From contig NZ_LMQH01000011.1 in the NCBI RefSeq assembly GCF_001424105.1, forward strand, positions 1,945,844-2,009,843: DNA of 64,000 nt, read 5' to 3'. The translations under genes were made by a program, and so were the position numbers. The notes under the pieces are model-generated. The model saw only the letters and a program-made list of their open reading frames with translations. It did not search any database and had not been told where the DNA came from. The stretch comes from Chryseobacterium sp. Leaf394 (lineage in GTDB: Bacteria > Bacteroidota > Bacteroidia > Flavobacteriales > Weeksellaceae). Positions 60,789 through 64,000 of this stretch are shown piece after piece (positions within the stretch are counted from its first letter, which is position 1; each line of letters starts with the position of its first letter).

Positions 60789-61394
60789 CTAAAAATGAAT
60801 ATAATTCTGCACCAGCTGTGTAAAGTTGGCCGTAAATAATTTAATTGAAATCGCAAGCAATATAATCCCGAAAACCTTCTGCAGAATTGAGAGCGTTGCC
60901 TCTCCCATTCTCTTCTCAAGCCACGGCGCAGATTTCAGCACCAAATATACGAAAATTGTGTTGAGTACGATTCCTAAAATGATGTTAATATCATGAAATT
61001 CCGCACGTAAAGACAGCGTAGTTGTCAGGGTTCCTGCTCCTGCAACCAAAGGAAATGCAATAGGAACGATTGATGCAGCTTTAGCTTCAGTGGTTTTATT
61101 GATTTCGATACCGAGAATCATTTCGAGCGCAATAATGAAAATAACAAATGCTCCAGCAACTGCAAACGAGTTGATATCTACACCAATAAATTTCAAAAGT
61201 TTATTTCCAACAAACAGGAAAGAAATCATAATCAAACCAGCAGTAATGGATGCTTTCTTGGAATCGATATGTCCGAATTTCTGCTTTAAGCTTACAATAA
61301 TCGGAATTGAACCAAGAATATCAATGACCGCAAAAAGTACCATGAAACAGGTGATTATTTCCTTGATAGAAAAACCGTCAAAAATTTCACTCAT
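60789..61394 (-). CDS. MarC-family membrane protein
   Basis: A six-helix inner-membrane protein of the MarC/UPF0056 family, 201 residues from the Met at 61394 (an earlier Met at 61400 is possible). The opening FMVLFAVIDILGSIPI, the central ASIVPIAFPLVAGAGTLTT with Pro and Gly in helices, and SIKLFTANFTQL at the end are typical. The family was once linked to antibiotic resistance, but that link has not held; the transported substrate is unknown. Confidence 0.88.
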   Translation of the reverse strand: MSEIFDGFSIKEIITCFMVLFAVIDILGSIPIIVSLKQKFGHIDSKKASITAGLIMISFLFVGNKLLKFIGVDINSFAVAGAFVIFIIALEMILGIEINKTTEAKAASIVPIAFPLVAGAGTLTTTLSLRAEFHDINIILGIVLNTIFVYLVLKSAPWLEKRMGEATLSILQKVFGIILLAISIKLFTANFTQLVQNYIHF

Positions 61395-61437
61395 AATCAA
61401 TTTTTAATAATTTCGCAAAATTATGAATAAAAAATGA

Positions 61438-63177
61438 TTATTTGCTAATTTTAGAATAAATATTAACGATATCTTTATACAGCTCATCAAGAGACTGCTC
61501 AGAATGTACAGGTGAATATTTCTCCATTTGGATGCGCTGCTGCAGATTCTGATACTCTTCTGCTACCGAACGGCCTTTGAAGTTTTCGATAAATGAAACG
61601 AAACTCCCTCCCTGACCTTCGAAATACTCACTTCGCACTTCAGCATCCAATTCTGCAACGGTAGAAAAGAAGGCGTCAAAATTCTGTTCTTCCTTCAGAT
61701 TATTTAGATATGAAAAATAATCAGTGGTATCCGTTTTAAGTCTTTCTCTTATTTCAGCTTCGGTTTCAGCTACAGAACCCAAGGGTTTACTGCTTACGCT
61801 TTCAGCAACCAAACGCTGTTTTTTTTGCCATTTTCTAAATGCGAAATAAAGCATCAGTAATCCTGCAAATATTGAAATATTGATTAGTAAAATATTCCAG
61901 TTGAACTTTCTTTTTTCTTTTACTTTAAATGCTGTCGTTTTCAAAACCGGACTGTCCACCGTTTCAAGGAAATCATTGGTGTAATCATTCATCTTTTCAA
62001 CCGTGGTTTTACTGTCATAAAGCTGTTCCGCTGTTAACGCATTTAAGACTAAAGACTTGCCACCGAGAGCAACATACTGCGCATTTTCGGGATCAAAGAA
62101 TGAAAACTCCTCAGTTTTAATATTTAAAATACCGGCTTTGTGTGGGATAATGATGTAATTCGCAGAAATATCTCCTGTGAAACCGCCTTCGCCAACAACA
62201 AAATTATTGACAATTTTCGGCGCATAGATTTCATAATCCTCAGATTTCGCAATTTCAGGCAAATGCATATTCGCCAGATTACCTTCACCCGAAACCTTGA
62301 CAGTGACATTAATAGGTTTTTTAGCTTCAACTTTTTCGTCAGTAGATTTATAAACATCAACCTTAAATTTACCAACTGCATTTTTAAAACCCTCAGGAGC
62401 ATCTGCAGGAAGTTTTTTTACATTAAGTTTTACCTTATTGGAAACTATTTTATTGCTGTTTGAATACGAACTCACCGATGCCGAAACCGACGGAACTTCC
62501 ACATAACCTGATTCATTTGGAAAAACCATAAACACAGCGAGTATCTGTGTCGGCATATTTGAAATTCCGGTAGGATCAATTTCAGATTTATTAAAATTAA
62601 TGGGATGAACATCCAGATGATCTTCTTCCGGAAGTCTGATGTTTTTTACCCTTCTCAGATTATCAATATTTCTTGAGTATCCACGCAGGATAGCGACTGT
62701 TGGCTGATCCTGATAGACTTCACGGTCGTCTATTTCCATATTGAGATAAACATCATTGGAAGCAACGGCCTTTGCAGGAACCTTTTTCTCTATATCCTTA
62801 ATGAAAATGTCGAAAGGCTCGGTTTTGTAAATTTTATTGTTGATGGTTACCAAGACAGATCCAATCCTGATTTTCCCTTTCTGTTTGGGCTCAAGAGCGA
62901 TTCTGGTGATTGATTTCGAGGCATTGATATTACTTTCAGGATCTAAAAGCCCATCACGGTAAGAACCACTTCCCACCATATTAAATTTTGACAGATCAGG
63001 TAATTTCAAGGGGCTTTGCTGAACGAGATCGTCACCGTTAAGTTCAAGAACGATCGTAAGATTTATCACATCCCGGCCTTCGTAATCAGATTTGTCTGAT
63101 TTCATCGTCAAATTGACCTGACCATAAGTAGCTATGGAGGTCAATAATATCAGTATGTAAATAAATTTTTCTTTCAT
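61438..63177 (-). CDS. batD: BatD-family protein
   Basis: From the Met at 63177 (MKEKFIYIL) this is 579 residues. A signal peptide ends near TYGQ. The long periplasmic part (about 20-430) has Ig-like beta-sandwich strands of the BatD family (DVINLTIVLELNGDDLVQQSPLKLPDL), and a membrane helix sits at about 432-450 (WNILLINISIFAGLLMLYFA), followed by a cytosolic tail. BatA-BatE proteins are a moderately studied set of Bacteroidota and Spirochaetes linked to stress tolerance. Its start overlaps the stop of the TPR gene (TGATG). Confidence 0.87.
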   Translation of the reverse strand: MKEKFIYILILLTSIATYGQVNLTMKSDKSDYEGRDVINLTIVLELNGDDLVQQSPLKLPDLSKFNMVGSGSYRDGLLDPESNINASKSITRIALEPKQKGKIRIGSVLVTINNKIYKTEPFDIFIKDIEKKVPAKAVASNDVYLNMEIDDREVYQDQPTVAILRGYSRNIDNLRRVKNIRLPEEDHLDVHPINFNKSEIDPTGISNMPTQILAVFMVFPNESGYVEVPSVSASVSSYSNSNKIVSNKVKLNVKKLPADAPEGFKNAVGKFKVDVYKSTDEKVEAKKPINVTVKVSGEGNLANMHLPEIAKSEDYEIYAPKIVNNFVVGEGGFTGDISANYIIIPHKAGILNIKTEEFSFFDPENAQYVALGGKSLVLNALTAEQLYDSKTTVEKMNDYTNDFLETVDSPVLKTTAFKVKEKRKFNWNILLINISIFAGLLMLYFAFRKWQKKQRLVAESVSSKPLGSVAETEAEIRERLKTDTTDYFSYLNNLKEEQNFDAFFSTVAELDAEVRSEYFEGQGGSFVSFIENFKGRSVAEEYQNLQQRIQMEKYSPVHSEQSLDELYKDIVNIYSKISK

Positions 63178-63914
63178 CACCAATCTTTCTCGTTGCTCTC
63201 GGGCATCGAATAAGAATTGTCATTTAAAATTCTTCTTGCAGTCTGTTTTTCTTTTTCACCAATATGGTCGAGTAATCTTTTCTCGTTTTCCTTTGAAAGT
63301 CTGCCTTCGGTATTACCCTTTTTGGCATCTTCAGGATTTTTCCCTTCACCTTCATTCTGCTGCCCTTTTCCCTGACTTTGATTTTTGTCTTTGCTATCGC
63401 CGTCTTTTCCCTTGTTCTGATCATCGCCGCCGCCCGATTTTCCGGAGCTGCTGCTTTGATCTTTATCTCTCTGCTCCTTTTTCAGTTTGAGCATTGCAAT
63501 TTCGTAATTCTTTCTCGTCGGTTCACTGTATGGTTTCTGTTTCAAAGAACCTTTGTAGGCGTCTGCTGCTTTTTCGGCGTCATCCAGTTTCATATAGGCG
63601 TTTCCAAGATTGTGCAGAGCTGCTGCCTTATCCTCAACATTCTGTGCCAGTTTTTCAGCTTTTGAAAATTCTGCTTTGGCGTCTTCAAACTTTTCACTTT
63701 TATACAGTGCGTTTCCAAGATTGTAATGTGCCGCAAAGTCTTCACCATTCACTTTTACCGCTTCTGAAAATTTAGATGAAGCACCGTCATAGTCTTTACC
63801 TTTGAATTTCACATTGCCTTCTTTCACCAGTAATCTGTATTCTGTCTGGCCAAAAACTGAATTCTGGAACAAAAAAAACATGAGAAACGACAAAAAGAAT
63901 ATTTTAGTATTCAT
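63177..63914 (-). CDS. Exported TPR protein (BatC-like)
   Basis: A 245-residue exported protein with a signal peptide ending VFGQ. Three TPR-like repeats lie between about 25 and 130 (KFKGKDYDGASSKFSEAVKVN, AAHYNLGNALYKSEKFEDAKAEF, AALHNLGNAYMKLDDAEKAADAY). Then comes a Lys/Gln/Gly/Ser-rich linker (about 150-200, GGGDDQNKGKDGDSKDKN region) and a helical end. This design and its place next to BatD fit BatC of the Bat set. batA and batB should lie to the right of this window. No function of the linker is known. Confidence 0.82.
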   Translation of the reverse strand: MNTKIFFLSFLMFFLFQNSVFGQTEYRLLVKEGNVKFKGKDYDGASSKFSEAVKVNGEDFAAHYNLGNALYKSEKFEDAKAEFSKAEKLAQNVEDKAAALHNLGNAYMKLDDAEKAADAYKGSLKQKPYSEPTRKNYEIAMLKLKKEQRDKDQSSSSGKSGGGDDQNKGKDGDSKDKNQSQGKGQQNEGEGKNPEDAKKGNTEGRLSKENEKRLLDHIGEKEKQTARRILNDNSYSMPESNEKDW

Positions 63915-64000
63915 CTATTGCAAAATTATTCGTTTATATGTTAATAAACAGTGTTTTAATTGTTAAAGTTGGGTTAAAGTAATAACATCAAATTAAAGAT

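Overview
The window looks like the chromosome of a Bacteroidota bacterium, most likely Chryseobacterium or a close Weeksellaceae/Flavobacteriales relative. The evidence is the AT-rich base composition, type IX secretion (T9SS) sorting domains of both kinds, -7 boxes of the TAnnTTTG type, the near absence of Shine-Dalgarno sequences, DUF6261, a monomeric NADP isocitrate dehydrogenase, and a mevalonate-pathway enzyme. No rRNA, tRNA, CRISPR array, prophage or complete insertion sequence was seen.

Layout. 1-7.5 kb: pcm, a DUF1801 protein, a D-2-hydroxyacid dehydrogenase, an acidic protein and a 1399-residue T9SS type-B surface protein. 7.5-17 kb is an accessory stretch. It holds a DUF559 endonuclease gene set among GC-rich hairpin repeats, hutU, unknown proteins, an AT-rich two-gene cassette (PUA/EVE-like protein plus a two-TM coiled-coil protein), DUF6261, and a GIY-YIG nuclease gene inside an array of nine ~129-bp palindromic repeats. 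17-25 kb: a toxin-antitoxin pair whose ParE/RelE-like toxin is cut by a stop codon, a di-haem peroxidase, a solitary HsdR_N protein, and three tandem paralogous secreted proteins. 25.7-30.5 kb: isocitrate dehydrogenase, small secreted proteins and mvaD.

30.7-37.9 kb is one minus-strand gene run read from right to left. It encodes a microviridin-type graspetide precursor, the amide-forming and ester-forming ATP-grasp ligases, and a C39-peptidase ABC exporter, followed 4 bp later by an NAD-dependent epimerase and an overlapping acyl-CoA synthetase. A perfect 11-bp terminator hairpin separates the precursor from the ligases. 38-49.9 kb is mostly housekeeping: esterase, pdxJ, MscS channel, ung, MutS2, and an ABC ATPase with a tiny membrane partner.

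49.9-64 kb: a cobalamin riboswitch with a probable terminator that has no B12 gene after it, only an acyl-CoA thioesterase; a PadR/PspC pair; a 20-codon hydrophobic ORF with its own terminator; and an ECF sigma-factor locus. In that locus two lipoprotein genes carry the same two-block promoter motif at identical spacing, and the sigma factor is fused to a membrane-spanning tail. menF, marC and a BatC/BatD pair close the window.

The most interesting parts are the graspetide cluster, the PUA/2TM cassette, the association of nuclease genes with palindromic repeats, the orphan B12 riboswitch and the membrane-tethered sigma factor with its predicted promoters.
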